Origin: Fusobacterium ulcerans ATCC 49185
GTDB taxonomy: Bacteria; Fusobacteriota; Fusobacteriia; Fusobacteriales; Fusobacteriaceae
Direction of reading: 5' to 3'
Assembly (NCBI RefSeq): GCF_900683735.1
Contig: NZ_LR215979.1
Coordinates: 1,488,001 to 1,552,000 of the forward strand
Length of the DNA: 64,000 bases
A program made the position numbers and the translations under genes. This document shows, in pieces, positions 1 to 9,586 of this stretch (within the stretch, counting starts at the first letter, position 1; each line of letters opens with the position of its first letter). The notes beneath the pieces are model-generated. The model was given only the letters and a program-made list of their open reading frames with translations, was not told where the DNA came from and searched no databases.

Positions 1-972
1 TTGAACATATCCTATTTCAAAAGCTTCTTCACCATGTTTTGCTAATTCTTCTATTACTCCCTCTTTATCTTTAGGGTCTACTACTAGAACAAATCCTACC
101 CCCATGTTGAATGTACCAAACATTTCATTCTCAGGAATTTCTCCCTCTTTTTGAATATATTTAAATATATCAAGAACTCTTAATTTTTCTTTGAAAACTA
201 CAGGCTGATGTCCTTCACTTATAGTTCTAGGCAGATTTTCTGGAAGTCCTCCACCAGTTATATGAGCCATACCTTTTACATTATATTTTTCTAATACAGC
301 TAATACAGGTTTAACATATATTTTTGTAGGTGTTAAAAGAGTTTCACTGATAGGTTTTCCATTGAAATCTTTAGTATAGTCAGTTATTACTTTTCTTACT
401 AAAGAGAATCCATTGCTATGTACTCCAGAAGATGGTATAGCTATAAGGATATCTCCTTCAGAAGTTGTACTTCCATTTACTATTTTAGATTTTTCCACTG
501 CTCCCACACAGAACCCAGCAATATCATAATCTCCCACTTTATAGAATCCAGGCATTTCAGCAGTTTCTCCACCTATAAGAGCGGCTCCTGCCTGATAACA
601 TCCCTCTGCAACTCCTGATACAAGTTCAGCAGCCACTTCAGCATCTAATTTTCCACAAGCTAAGTAGTCTAAAAAGAATATAGGCTGTGCTCCATGACAA
701 AGTACATCATTCACACACATAGCCACAGCATCTATTCCTACAGTGTCATATTTTTTTGATGTCAATGCTACTTCAAGTTTTGTTCCTACTCCATCAGTTC
801 CAGAAACTAATACAGGATTTTCATATTTTCCTAATTCATACATAGCTCCAAAACTTCCAAGTCCATTAAGTACACTGCTGTTTTGAGTTTTAGCTACTGC
901 TTTTTTCATAAGCTCTACTGCTTTGTAACCTTCTTCTTTATCTACTCCAGCTTCTTTATAAGAAATTGCCAT
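1..972 (-). CDS. purM: Phosphoribosylformylglycinamidine cyclo-ligase (AIR synthetase), C-terminus cut by window edge
   Basis: Makes aminoimidazole ribonucleotide (AIR) from FGAM with ATP, step 5 of de novo purine synthesis, in the cytosol. Reading leftward from ATG 970-972 gives 324 open codons that run off the window. The start has a good SD (GGGAGG, 6 bases upstream). Visible PurM hallmarks are the early GTDGVGTKLEVA segment, the MCVNDVLCHGAQPIFFLDY block, the GGETAEMPGFY block, and a tail reading GEEAFEIGY close to the family's usual C-terminus. Roughly 15-25 residues are missing. It follows purF by 22 bases and is the last visible gene of the fhs-purL-purE-purC-purF-purM operon, so it should share the riboswitch control upstream of fhs. 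Confidence 0.96.
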   Translation of the reverse strand, partial: MAISYKEAGVDKEEGYKAVELMKKAVAKTQNSSVLNGLGSFGAMYELGKYENPVLVSGTDGVGTKLEVALTSKKYDTVGIDAVAMCVNDVLCHGAQPIFFLDYLACGKLDAEVAAELVSGVAEGCYQAGAALIGGETAEMPGFYKVGDYDIAGFCVGAVEKSKIVNGSTTSEGDILIAIPSSGVHSNGFSLVRKVITDYTKDFNGKPISETLLTPTKIYVKPVLAVLEKYNVKGMAHITGGGLPENLPRTISEGHQPVVFKEKLRVLDIFKYIQKEGEIPENEMFGTFNMGVGFVLVVDPKDKEGVIEELAKHGEEAFEIGYVQ

Positions 973-994
973 TTTTTCCTCCCAAATAATTTTT

Positions 995-2392
995 TTACTC
1001 TTCTGTTGGTGTACACATAGGATATTCCCCACTGAAACATCCCACACAATAATCTTTACAATTTAATGATTTTATCATATTATCCATTGATAAGTAATCC
1101 AATGTATCTGCATTTATCTCTTTTCTTATCTCATCAACTGTCATTCTAGCAGCTATAAGTTCTTCTCTGTGTGCAGTATCTATTCCATAGAAACAAGAGT
1201 ATTTAACTGCTGGAGAAGCCGATCTGAAGTGAACTTCCTTAGCTCCTGCTCTTCTTATTAAGTCAATAAGTATTTTACTTGTTGTTCCTCTTACTAGAGA
1301 GTCATCAATGATTACTACTCTTTTTCCTTCAAGCTGTACTCTTAAAGGATTAAGTTTTACCATTACAGCCTGTTCTCTTAAAGCTTGAGTTGGTTTGATA
1401 AATGTTCTTCCAATATATTTATTTTTGATAAGCCCCATAGCATATGGTATCCCACTTTCTTCAGCATATCCAATAGCTGCTGGTATTCCAGAATCTGGTA
1501 CTCCAATAACGATATCAGCTTCAATTTTCATCTGTTTAGCCAGAAGTCTTCCAGCTTTTACTCTTGCTTCATATACATTTATTCCATCTATAATACTATC
1601 AGGTCTTGCAAAGTAAATATGCTCAAATGAACAAGGTGCTACTTTATTATTTTCAGCATATCTGATTGATTTAACTCCTGTTTCATCTATGATTACCATT
1701 TCTCCAGCTTCTACATCTCTTATCAAATGCCCACCTATAGAATCTATAGCACATGATTCAGAAGCAAGGAAATAATCTCCCTCATCATTCATTCCAAGAC
1801 ATAAAGGTCTGATTCCATATGGATCTCTTACTCCTATAAGTTTGTTGTCTGCTAATATTACCAGAGCATAAGCTCCTTTTATAGCTCCAACTGTACTTCT
1901 GATAGCTTCTTCAAACCCATTCATAGCTTTTCTGGCTACCATTTTTATTATTACTTCTGAGTCAGTAGTTGAAGTAAATGTAGCTCCTCCATCTTCCAGC
2001 AATTCTCTTATTACTTTAGTATTAGTCAGATTTCCATTGTGAGCAACTGCTATCTGTCCCAGTTTAAATCTGCTTTCTAAAGGCTGCGCATTTTCTATTT
2101 TGCTTTCACCAGTAGTAGAATATCTTACATGTCCTATTGCTGCGTTCCCTTGAAGGTTGTTCAAAGTTTCTTGGGTAAATACATCAGCTGTAAGCCCCAT
2201 TCCTTTATAAGTTATCAGTTCTCCATTATTTGAAACAGTTATCCCTGCACTTTCCTGTCCCCTGTGTTGAAGAGCATATAGGGCATAGTAAGTTAATTGT
2301 GAAACTTCTTTTTGAGTTTTGCTGTATACTCCAAAAACTCCACATTCCTCTTCCATTTTGTCCTTTGCTAACATCATTTCTGTGCAGTTCAT
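995..2392 (-). CDS. purF: Amidophosphoribosyltransferase (glutamine PRPP amidotransferase)
   Basis: Commits PRPP to purine synthesis by transferring the glutamine amide to form phosphoribosylamine. The 465-residue product has the Ntn-type glutaminase domain first and the phosphoribosyltransferase domain second (PRPP loop VVIIDDSLVRGTT). The catalytic N-terminal cysteine would be Cys17 (EEECGVFG), exposed after removal of a 16-residue propeptide, as in the Bacillus-type enzyme. Cysteines expected to hold a [4Fe-4S] cluster are present (APCSFEH, YSCFYGID, CKDYCVGCFSGEYP), so this is the oxygen-labile cluster-bearing class. Its start codon overlaps the purC stop by one base (TAATG), which suggests translational coupling. 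Confidence 0.97.
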   Translation of the reverse strand: MNCTEMMLAKDKMEEECGVFGVYSKTQKEVSQLTYYALYALQHRGQESAGITVSNNGELITYKGMGLTADVFTQETLNNLQGNAAIGHVRYSTTGESKIENAQPLESRFKLGQIAVAHNGNLTNTKVIRELLEDGGATFTSTTDSEVIIKMVARKAMNGFEEAIRSTVGAIKGAYALVILADNKLIGVRDPYGIRPLCLGMNDEGDYFLASESCAIDSIGGHLIRDVEAGEMVIIDETGVKSIRYAENNKVAPCSFEHIYFARPDSIIDGINVYEARVKAGRLLAKQMKIEADIVIGVPDSGIPAAIGYAEESGIPYAMGLIKNKYIGRTFIKPTQALREQAVMVKLNPLRVQLEGKRVVIIDDSLVRGTTSKILIDLIRRAGAKEVHFRSASPAVKYSCFYGIDTAHREELIAARMTVDEIRKEINADTLDYLSMDNMIKSLNCKDYCVGCFSGEYPMCTPTEE

Positions 2393-3108
2393 TATTCAGC
2401 CCCCAATCTTTTTAAGACTTCAATATATGCTTCTTCGATTCCACCTAAATCTCTTCTGAATCTATCTTTATCTAATTTCATACCAGTTTCTTTATCCCAT
2501 AATCTGCAAGTATCTGGAGTGATTTCATCTGCAAGAAGGATTTCTCCTTTGCTGTTTTTACCAAATTCTATTTTGAAGTCAACTAAAGTAATTCCAATTT
2601 TATCAAAAGAATTTTTTAATAAGTCATTGATTTGCCCAGTTATTCTATAGATTTCAGCTAACTCTTCATAAGTAGCAAGTCCTAATGCAACTGCATGGTG
2701 ATCATTTATTAATGGGTCTCCATAAGCATCATTTTTATAGCAAATTTCAAATATGGTATTTACAGGTTTAGTTCCCTCTTCTACCCCTACTCTTTTAGCC
2801 ATTGATCCAGCTATAACATTTCTTACTATTACTTCTAAAGGAAATATTTTTACTTTTTGGCAAAGTTGATCTCTGTCATTAAGTACTTCTACTAAGTGAG
2901 TTTTGATACCATTTTTTTCAAGCATTTCAAATAACATAGCAGTTATTTTATTGTTCATTATCCCTTTATTTTCGATAGTTCCTTTTTTTGCTCCATTACC
3001 TGCTGTTGCATCATCTTTGTAATGAATAATAACTAGGTTCTCATCATCAGTTGAATATACTTGTTTAGCTTTTCCTTCATAAATAAACTCTTTTTTTTGT
3101 GCAGACAT
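2392..3108 (-). CDS. purC: Phosphoribosylaminoimidazole-succinocarboxamide synthase (SAICAR synthetase)
   Basis: Joins aspartate to CAIR with ATP. The 238-residue length is normal for the bacterial enzyme. Recognisable segments are the N-terminal [16 protein letters not shown]-binding hairpin, the [15 protein letters not shown] block, and the [10 protein letters not shown] and [12 protein letters not shown] segments that bind Mg-ATP. The SD AGGAGG lies 9 bases before the ATG. It sits between purE (63-base gap) and purF (one-base overlap) in the purine operon. Confidence 0.97.
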   Translation of the reverse strand: MSAQKKEFIYEGKAKQVYSTDDENLVIIHYKDDATAGNGAKKGTIENKGIMNNKITAMLFEMLEKNGIKTHLVEVLNDRDQLCQKVKIFPLEVIVRNVIAGSMAKRVGVEEGTKPVNTIFEICYKNDAYGDPLINDHHAVALGLATYEELAEIYRITGQINDLLKNSFDKIGITLVDFKIEFGKNSKGEILLADEITPDTCRLWDKETGMKLDKDRFRRDLGGIEEAYIEVLKRLGAE

Positions 3109-3171
3109 TTCTCTTTTTCCTCCTAGAAATAATTAATGTATTTAAAATTAAAAATTTTTTACCAAATTATT

Positions 3172-3651
3172 TTATAGCTCTACTCCAGTTTCATTATCAG
3201 CTATAAATTTTGCTTTCATATCTTTTCTGAATTTTACAAGTTTCTCTTTTAATTCAGGACATTTTAAAGAAAGCATTTGCACTGCAAGCATTCCAGCATT
3301 ATATGAGTTATTAACTCCAACTGTTGCTACTGGAATAGATTTAGGCATCTGTACTATTGAAAGAAGTGCATCCATTCCATTAAAAGCTGCTTCAATAGGT
3401 ACTCCTATTACAGGAAGCACAGTTTTAGATGCTATAACCCCAGGAAGGTGGGCAGCTAGCCCAGCTCCTGCTATTATTACTTCATATCCATCTTTTTCTA
3501 ATTTTTCCAATGTTTCTTCTAGTTTTTCTGGTACTCTGTGAGCAGAAAGAACATGAGCAGAATACTCAATTCCAAATTCTTTTAGGCAGTTAGCTGCTCC
3601 CTTCATTTTATCTGTATCTGATTTACTACCAAATATTATGGCAACTTTCAT
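3172..3651 (-). CDS. purE: 5-(carboxyamino)imidazole ribonucleotide mutase or AIR carboxylase (PurE)
   Basis: Produces CAIR. The 159-residue PurE fold shows the N-terminal GSKSDTDKM phosphate-binding loop, the SAHRVPE active-site segment, and a GAGLAAHLPGVIAS block. Class I PurE enzymes need a partner PurK; class II enzymes use AIR and CO2 directly. No purK lies in the window, and the SAHRVP segment differs from the usual class I SAHRTP, so the class is left open. The SD AGGAGG stands 9 bases upstream of the ATG. It lies between purL (47-base gap) and purC. Confidence 0.93.
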   Translation of the reverse strand: MKVAIIFGSKSDTDKMKGAANCLKEFGIEYSAHVLSAHRVPEKLEETLEKLEKDGYEVIIAGAGLAAHLPGVIASKTVLPVIGVPIEAAFNGMDALLSIVQMPKSIPVATVGVNNSYNAGMLAVQMLSLKCPELKEKLVKFRKDMKAKFIADNETGVEL

Positions 3652-3698
3652 TTTTTACTATCCTCCTGAGAATATCTATTATTTAAAATATTTAAATT

Positions 3699-6600
3699 CT
3701 ATTTAAAGTATTTAACTCCATTTTCAAATATCTTTTGTTCTTTGTTTCCAGTGATATTTTTGAAAATATTTTTACCTGCTCTTTCAGAATGTCCCATTTT
3801 ACCAAATACTTTACCATCTATTGAAGTGATTCCTTCTATAGCACATGTAGAGGCATTAGGATTAAATCTAAACTCATTAGTAGGAATTCCATCAAGATTT
3901 ACATATTGAGTTGCTACTTGTCCATTTTCAAATAGTTTTTTGATAACTTCATCATTGGCGAAGAATCTTCCCTCTCCATGTGATACAGCTATTTCAAATT
4001 CCTCTCCAGTTTCAATTCCTGCTAGCCATGGTGATTTATTTGAAGTAACTTTTGTTTTTACCATTTGAGAAACGTGTCTACCTATCTTGTTGAATGTAAG
4101 AGTTGGAGAATTTTCAGTAACTTTTCCAATTTCTCCATATGGCAGAAGTCCTGATTTTACAAGAGCTTGGAATCCATTACAAATACCTAGTATCAATCCA
4201 TCTCTTTCTAGGAATTTGGCTATTGCTTCTGCTATCTTAGGATTTGTAAGTACAGTTGCAATGAATTTTCCTGATCCATCAGGCTCATCTCCAGAACTAA
4301 ATCCTCCTGGAAACATAAGTATTTGTGAATTATTTATCTCTTTTACCATTTTTTCAATTGAATCATTGATATAATCTTGAGTTATATTTCTAAATAAAAG
4401 TATGTTCGCCTCTGCTCCAGCTTTTTCAAATACTCTAGCTGAATCATATTCACAGTTAGTTCCTGGAAATGCTGGCACTAATACTCTTGGTTTGGCAATT
4501 TTATTTTTACATACTATTATTTCTTTCTTTTCATATGGTGTCCAGATGTAATTTTCTACTTTTTCTATTGTTTTGTGTGGGAATACTGGGAATAGTTTAT
4601 CCAACCATACTTTTTCTCCTTCAGTCATGCAGATTTCTTTATCCCCAACTACTATCTTGTACTCTTTTATTGTTTCTCCCAACAGCTCTACATTTTTACC
4701 TGTAAGCTCTTTAGAAGTTTCTACTACAAATGTTCCATATCCTAACTTGAACAACTCTTCTCCAAGATCAGCTATTTTAGCTCCAACTCTGTTTCCTAGA
4801 GTCATTTTACTTACAGCTTCAGCTATTCCACCTCTTTTTAAAGTCATTGCTGACAGGATAGTTCCATTTTTAATATTTTCATATACAAACTCGAAGTTTT
4901 CTTTAAGTTCATCTATATTTGGCATATAGTTATCAAGCATATGATGTCTTATTAAGTATATTTTATTTCCAGCAGCTTTAAATTCTGGTGATATAACAAC
5001 ACTTGCTTTTACAGGAGTTACTGCAAAAGATATAAGTGTAGGTGGCACATGAATATCATTGAACGTTCCACTCATTGAGTCTTTTCCACCAATAGCTGGA
5101 ATTCCAAATCCTCTTTGTGCTTCTATAGTTCCTAACAATGCTGAAAATGGTTTTCCCCAGTTCATTGGGTTTTGTCCAAGCTTTTGGAAGTATTCTTGGA
5201 ATGAAAGTCTTACAGACTTGTAATCTGCTCCCACTGCAACTAATTTAGCAAGAGATTCAACTACTGCATAAGCTCCTCCATGGAATTGCGACCAAGATGA
5301 AAGCACAGGGTCATATCCCCAAGTAATAGCAGAAGCTGTATCAGTTTCTCCTTTTAATAGAGGTATTTTCTGTACACTTACATCAGTAGGAGTCATTTGA
5401 TATTTTCCACCAAATGGCATAAGTACTGTTGTTGCTCCTATTGTAGCATCAAATATCTCCATAAGTCCTTTTTGAGAAGCTACATTTAAAGAAGAAAGCA
5501 TATTCATCCATTTGTCTTTGATGTCTGCTCCTTCAAAATTAACTGCATTTAATGGAGTATTTTCTTTTATATCTTCAACTTCTACAGTAGTTTCTTGAGT
5601 AACTCCATTAGTATCAAGGAATTCTCTTGAAATATCTACTATTTTCTTACCTTTAAAATTAAGAACAAGTCTGTTGTCGTCTGTTACTACTGCAACTTCT
5701 GTTGCCAAAAGGTTTTCTTTTCCTGCAAGCTCCATAAATCTTTCTTTATCTTTAGCTTCAATTACCACTGCCATTCTCTCTTGTGATTCAGAAATAGCAA
5801 GTTCAGTGCCACTTAGTCCAAAATATTTAGTAGGAACTACATCAAGATTTATATCAAGTCCAGGAGCTAACTCTCCAATAGCTACTGATACTCCTCCAGC
5901 ACCAAAGTCATTACATTTTTTTATAAGTCTAGTAACTTCTGGATTTCTGAATAATCTTTGAATTTTTCTCTCTTCTGGTGCATTTCCTTTTTGAACTTCT
6001 GCACCACATAATCTCAACGAATCTCCTGTATGCTCTTTAGATGAACCAGTTGCTCCTCCGCAACCATCTCTTCCAGTTTTTCCTCCTAACAGGATAACTA
6101 TATCCCCTTTAGAAGCATTTTCTCTTCTCACCCAATCAGCTGGTACAGCACCAACTACTGCTCCAACTTCCATTCTTTTTGCTTTGTATCCATCATGATA
6201 TATTTCACATACATGTCCAGTTGTAAGTCCAATTTGGTTACCATAAGCTGCATATCCACTTGCTGCTCCAGTTGTTATTTTCTTTTGAGGAAGTTTTCCT
6301 TGAAGTGTATCTTCAAGTTTTTCCAATGGATTACCAGAGCCTGTAACTCTTATAGCCTGATAAACATATGATCTTCCTGATAATGGGTCTCTTATAGCTC
6401 CACCAAGACAAGTAGAAGCTCCTCCAAATGGTTCAATCTCTGTAGGATGGTTATGAGTTTCGTTCTTAAACATAAGAAGCCATTTCTCCATTTGTCCATC
6501 TACATCTACATCAATATATACAGAGCAGGCATTGATTTCATCAGATACTTCTAAATCATCAAGTTTTCCGCTTTTTCTCATTTCTTTTCCACAGATAGTT

Positions 6601-7424
6601 GCCATATCCATAAGAGAGATATATTTCTTTTCAAGTCTCTCTCCATGTACGAACTCTCTTGCTTTTAAGTATTCATCAAAAGCTTTTTGAAGTGTATCTC
6701 CAAAAGAAGTTTTTGGGAATACTATATCTTTTATTTTTGTTTCAAATGTAGTATGTCTGCAATGGTCAGACCAGTAAGTATCCAACACTTTTATTTCTGT
6801 TTCTGTAGGGTCTCTTTTTTCAGTATTTTTAAAGTATTCCTGAACAAAAGCTACGTCAGCTAATGTCATAGCCAGTCCAAGCTCTTCTCTGAAAGATTTT
6901 AATTCATCCATGTTGTAGTTTATGAATCCAGTGAAAACAGGTACATCTTGTGCCTTTTCTCCTTCTTCTATCTCTAATTTAGTAAGATCTTTTTCTCTCA
7001 TCTCAACTGGGTTGATGTAATATTTTTTAACTTTCTCTATATCTGCTTCTGCTATTTCTCCTTCAAGGATAATAACTCTTCCACTAGTAACAGATACATT
7101 TTGATTTTTATCAGATATCAGATTCAAACACTGCATAGCTGAGTCGGCTCTCTGGTCAAACTGTCCTGGTAAAAATTCTACTGCAAAATATTTTGCCCCT
7201 TTAGTATCAAGAGTTTCAGTTACAGTATCAGTAACTATTTCTGAGAATATAAGCTTTTTAGCTTCTGCTAATTCAGCAGCTTCAATATTAAATACATCAT
7301 AACAATTAAGAAGTCTTACTTTTGAAAGTTTTAGATCTTGAAAACTTTCTTTTAATTCATTTTCTAATCTCTTAGCCTCTAAATCAAATCCAGCTTTCTT
7401 TTCAACATAAATACGATAGTTCAT
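3699..7424 (-). CDS. purL: Phosphoribosylformylglycinamidine synthase, single-chain PurL with fused glutaminase
   Basis: Converts FGAR to FGAM with glutamine and ATP. At 1241 residues this is the large form in which the synthase domains and the class I glutaminase are on one chain, so no separate purQ or purS is needed. The synthase part shows DHCRHTTF, NETHNHPTEIEPFGGA and GGKTGRDGCGGATGSS. The glutaminase domain occupies about residues 1000-1241, with nucleophile Cys in LGICNGFQAL (near residue 1080) and His in AVSHGEGRFF. N-terminal and clade features fit the single-chain form seen in clostridia, streptococci and fusobacteria. The gene follows fhs by 51 bases, with SD AGGGGG. Confidence 0.97.
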   Translation of the reverse strand: MNYRIYVEKKAGFDLEAKRLENELKESFQDLKLSKVRLLNCYDVFNIEAAELAEAKKLIFSEIVTDTVTETLDTKGAKYFAVEFLPGQFDQRADSAMQCLNLISDKNQNVSVTSGRVIILEGEIAEADIEKVKKYYINPVEMREKDLTKLEIEEGEKAQDVPVFTGFINYNMDELKSFREELGLAMTLADVAFVQEYFKNTEKRDPTETEIKVLDTYWSDHCRHTTFETKIKDIVFPKTSFGDTLQKAFDEYLKAREFVHGERLEKKYISLMDMATICGKEMRKSGKLDDLEVSDEINACSVYIDVDVDGQMEKWLLMFKNETHNHPTEIEPFGGASTCLGGAIRDPLSGRSYVYQAIRVTGSGNPLEKLEDTLQGKLPQKKITTGAASGYAAYGNQIGLTTGHVCEIYHDGYKAKRMEVGAVVGAVPADWVRRENASKGDIVILLGGKTGRDGCGGATGSSKEHTGDSLRLCGAEVQKGNAPEERKIQRLFRNPEVTRLIKKCNDFGAGGVSVAIGELAPGLDINLDVVPTKYFGLSGTELAISESQERMAVVIEAKDKERFMELAGKENLLATEVAVVTDDNRLVLNFKGKKIVDISREFLDTNGVTQETTVEVEDIKENTPLNAVNFEGADIKDKWMNMLSSLNVASQKGLMEIFDATIGATTVLMPFGGKYQMTPTDVSVQKIPLLKGETDTASAITWGYDPVLSSWSQFHGGAYAVVESLAKLVAVGADYKSVRLSFQEYFQKLGQNPMNWGKPFSALLGTIEAQRGFGIPAIGGKDSMSGTFNDIHVPPTLISFAVTPVKASVVISPEFKAAGNKIYLIRHHMLDNYMPNIDELKENFEFVYENIKNGTILSAMTLKRGGIAEAVSKMTLGNRVGAKIADLGEELFKLGYGTFVVETSKELTGKNVELLGETIKEYKIVVGDKEICMTEGEKVWLDKLFPVFPHKTIEKVENYIWTPYEKKEIIVCKNKIAKPRVLVPAFPGTNCEYDSARVFEKAGAEANILLFRNITQDYINDSIEKMVKEINNSQILMFPGGFSSGDEPDGSGKFIATVLTNPKIAEAIAKFLERDGLILGICNGFQALVKSGLLPYGEIGKVTENSPTLTFNKIGRHVSQMVKTKVTSNKSPWLAGIETGEEFEIAVSHGEGRFFANDEVIKKLFENGQVATQYVNLDGIPTNEFRFNPNASTCAIEGITSIDGKVFGKMGHSERAGKNIFKNITGNKEQKIFENGVKYFK

Positions 7425-7475
7425 CGTGCCCCCTGCGATTATATTTTATTATTAATTTTTTTACTTTCAGTTAAA

Positions 7476-9140
7476 TTAGAATAGTCCATCTATTTTTCCA
7501 TTTTCATCAATATCTATAGATTCAGCTGCTGGTTTTTTAGGTAGTCCAGGCATATCTATTATATCTCCAGCCATAGCTACTATAAATCCTGCTCCAGCTG
7601 ATATTCTTAATTCTTTTACAGATACTGTAAATCCAGTAGGTCTTCCTAAAAGTGCTGCATTATCTGATAATGATTTTTGAGTTTTTGACATACACACTGG
7701 AAGTTTTCCATATCCTAGTTCATCTATAGTTTTAAGCATTTTCTTAGCAGGCCCAGTAAATTCTACTCCATCTGCCCCATATATTTCTTTTGCTATTTTT
7801 TCTATTTTTTCTTTTATACTCATATCTAAATCATATAGTGGAGTATAGTTGTCAGTTCCTTTTTCTAATTGAGCAAGAACTTCCTGAGCAAGAGCGATTC
7901 CTCCCTCTCCTCCTTTAGCCCACACTTCACAGAGAGCCACAGGTACACCAAATTCTCTGCAGTGCTTATCAACAAATTCAAGTTCTTTTTCAGTATCGCT
8001 TACAAATCTATTGATGGCAACAACTACTGGTAAATTATATTTTTTCATATTTTCTATGTGTTTATCTAAATTTGCTATTCCTTTTTCTAATGCTTCAAGA
8101 TTTTCTTCTGAAAGCTCTTTAGCTCCACCATGATGCTTTAAAGCTCTTACAGTTGCTACTACTACTACACAATTAGGAGTAAGTCCACCTTTTCTGCATT
8201 TTATATCAAGGAATTTTTCTGCTCCAAGATCAGCAGCAAATCCAGCTTCAGTTATTGTATAATCAGAAAGTTTAAGTGCAAGTTTAGTAGCTAAGATTGA
8301 GTTGCATCCATGAGCTATATTTGCAAAAGGTCCTCCATGAATAAATACTGGTGTATTTTCCAACGTCTGTACAAGGTTGGGTTTGATAGCTTCTTTAAGA
8401 AGTGCTGTAATAGCTCCTTCTATTTTAAGATCTCCTACTTTTAGAGCTTTTCCATCTCTTGCATAACCAAATACCATACTTCTTATTTTATCTTTAAGAT
8501 CTGAAAGTGATGTAGCAAGACATAAGGCTGCCATTATTTCAGATGCAACAGTGATTTGGAATGAACTTTCTCTAGGAATTCCGTTAGCCTTTCCTCCAAG
8601 TCCTATCACTATATTTCTAAGTGCTCTGTCATTCATATCCAGAACTCTTTTCCATGTTATTTTTGTAAGATCTATATCCAAAACATTTCCAGAATTGATA
8701 TGATTGTCTATACAAGCTGCTATAAGATTATGAGCAACTCCAATAGCATGAAGATCTCCTGTAAAATGTAAGTTTATATCTTCCATAGGTATAACTTGTG
8801 AATATCCTCCTCCAGTAGCTCCACCTTTCATTCCAAATACTGGCCCCAATGAAGGTTCTCTAAGAGCAGCTATAGAAGATTTCCCAAGTTTGTTAAGTGC
8901 TTGTGTAAGTCCAACTGTAACAGTTGATTTACCTTCCCCAGCAGGAGTAGGTGTGATAGCTGTAACTAATACCAGTTTTCCATCTTTTTTATTCTCTAGG
9001 TTTTTAAGTACTTTCAAATCTACCTTAGCTTTGTATTTCCCGTATTGTTCGATGCTGTCCTCATCAAGTCCTATCTTTTTTGCGATTTCCATAATGTTGA
9101 CTATTTTAGCTTCCTGTGCAATTTGAATATCAGTTTTCAC
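7476..9140 (-). CDS. fhs: Formate--tetrahydrofolate ligase
   Basis: Makes 10-formyl-THF from formate, THF and ATP, supplying the one-carbon units used twice in purine synthesis. The 554 residues match the family length. The ATP-binding loop [18 protein letters not shown] sits near residue 65, followed by [19 protein letters not shown] and the [13 protein letters not shown] block. The start is GTG (9138-9140): it is preceded by SD GGGAGGAAA and there is no better ATG. It is the first structural gene after the riboswitch, leader ORF and terminator, 35 bases past the terminator hairpin. Its position at the head of the pur operon ties formate use to purine demand. Confidence 0.97.
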   Translation of the reverse strand: MKTDIQIAQEAKIVNIMEIAKKIGLDEDSIEQYGKYKAKVDLKVLKNLENKKDGKLVLVTAITPTPAGEGKSTVTVGLTQALNKLGKSSIAALREPSLGPVFGMKGGATGGGYSQVIPMEDINLHFTGDLHAIGVAHNLIAACIDNHINSGNVLDIDLTKITWKRVLDMNDRALRNIVIGLGGKANGIPRESSFQITVASEIMAALCLATSLSDLKDKIRSMVFGYARDGKALKVGDLKIEGAITALLKEAIKPNLVQTLENTPVFIHGGPFANIAHGCNSILATKLALKLSDYTITEAGFAADLGAEKFLDIKCRKGGLTPNCVVVVATVRALKHHGGAKELSEENLEALEKGIANLDKHIENMKKYNLPVVVAINRFVSDTEKELEFVDKHCREFGVPVALCEVWAKGGEGGIALAQEVLAQLEKGTDNYTPLYDLDMSIKEKIEKIAKEIYGADGVEFTGPAKKMLKTIDELGYGKLPVCMSKTQKSLSDNAALLGRPTGFTVSVKELRISAGAGFIVAMAGDIIDMPGLPKKPAAESIDIDENGKIDGLF

Positions 9141-9174
9141 AAATTTCCTCCCTTGAAATTTTATATAAATAATT

Positions 9175-9221
9175 AAAAAGGCCTAAGTACACACTCATTC
9201 CGTTAAGTGCACACTTAGACC
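9175..9221 (-). terminator. Intrinsic terminator in the fhs leader (attenuator)
   Basis: On the minus strand a 16-bp stem (arms 9206-9221 and 9180-9195, with some G-U pairs) closes a loop of about ten bases and is followed directly by five U. It lies just upstream of the fhs SD and so would stop transcription before the purine genes. The stop codon of the leader ORF (9215-9217) is inside the 5' arm, so a ribosome finishing the leader would block hairpin formation. Confidence 0.8.
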
Positions 9222-9301
9222 TTTGTTTTATTCTCAGTTTGATTTACTATATTATTTCTATTCTGTCCGATTTTCTTTTTTATTCTTTTATGAGATAACA
9301 T
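9215..9301 (-). CDS. 28-residue leader ORF upstream of fhs
   Basis: ATG at 9299-9301 is preceded by a strong SD (AAAGGAGG, 8 bases upstream). Twenty-eight codons, rich in Lys, Asn and Ile, end in TAA at 9215-9217. The peptide begins MLSHKRIKKKIGQNR and matches nothing I recognise; there is no run of one regulatory amino acid, so classical amino-acid attenuation is unlikely. The stop lies inside the 5' arm of the terminator before fhs. The SD and AUG can pair with RNA just 3' of the purine aptamer. I infer that translation of the ORF, rather than the peptide, is the regulatory event. It could also be a small functional protein. Confidence 0.6.
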   Translation of the reverse strand: MLSHKRIKKKIGQNRNNIVNQTENKTKV

Positions 9302-9477
9302 AGTATAATCCTCCTTTAAATTGCTTTTACTACTTCATTTCAAATACTATTTTAGATGAAGTAAATCTTTTTTTCAAAAAATCAAAAAACAAAGATTATC
9401 TATGTTTACTTCACCCATAGCAGCTATTTTAAGGTTAGCCGTAGAAACTCCTGTCCATATCACAGGTATATATGAGT
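9297..9477 (-). ncRNA. Purine (guanine-class) riboswitch with expression platform
   Basis: The aptamer spans about 9413-9477 on the minus strand. P1 is ACUCAUA with UAUGGGU. P2 carries the conserved loop GAUAUGG, J2/3 reads GUUUCUAC, and L3 has the CC needed for the loop-loop contact. The specificity base at the position equivalent to 74 is C, which predicts guanine rather than adenine. The platform has two exclusive states. In one, 9405-9415 (including the P1 3' strand) pairs with 9355-9365. In the other, 9391-9406 pairs with the leader SD and start (9297-9314; 16 pairs with one bulged A) while 9356-9363 pairs with 9331-9338. Ligand binding should favour the second, OFF state. Confidence 0.88.
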
Positions 9478-9496
9478 CCTTTATTACCTTACTTTT

Positions 9497-9525
9497 AGGA
9501 TATCATATATACTGGATTTTGTCAA
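9497..9525 (-). promoter_or_regulatory. Sigma-70 promoter of the fhs-pur operon
   Basis: On the minus strand the perfect -35 TTGACA (9520-9525) is followed after 17 bases by -10 TATCCT (9497-9502). Transcription should begin near 9490, a few bases before the riboswitch aptamer. Confidence 0.8.
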
Positions 9526-9586
9526 AGTAAATGTAACAAAGAGAGAAAAGTTTAATTTACACTACAATAATTATATATTTTGTTTG

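Noticed and set aside
3699-9140. Several open frames of 70-118 codons on the plus strand opposite purL and fhs
   Set aside because: They are frames opened by the codon bias of the genes on the other strand; none has a plausible SD or protein-like composition.
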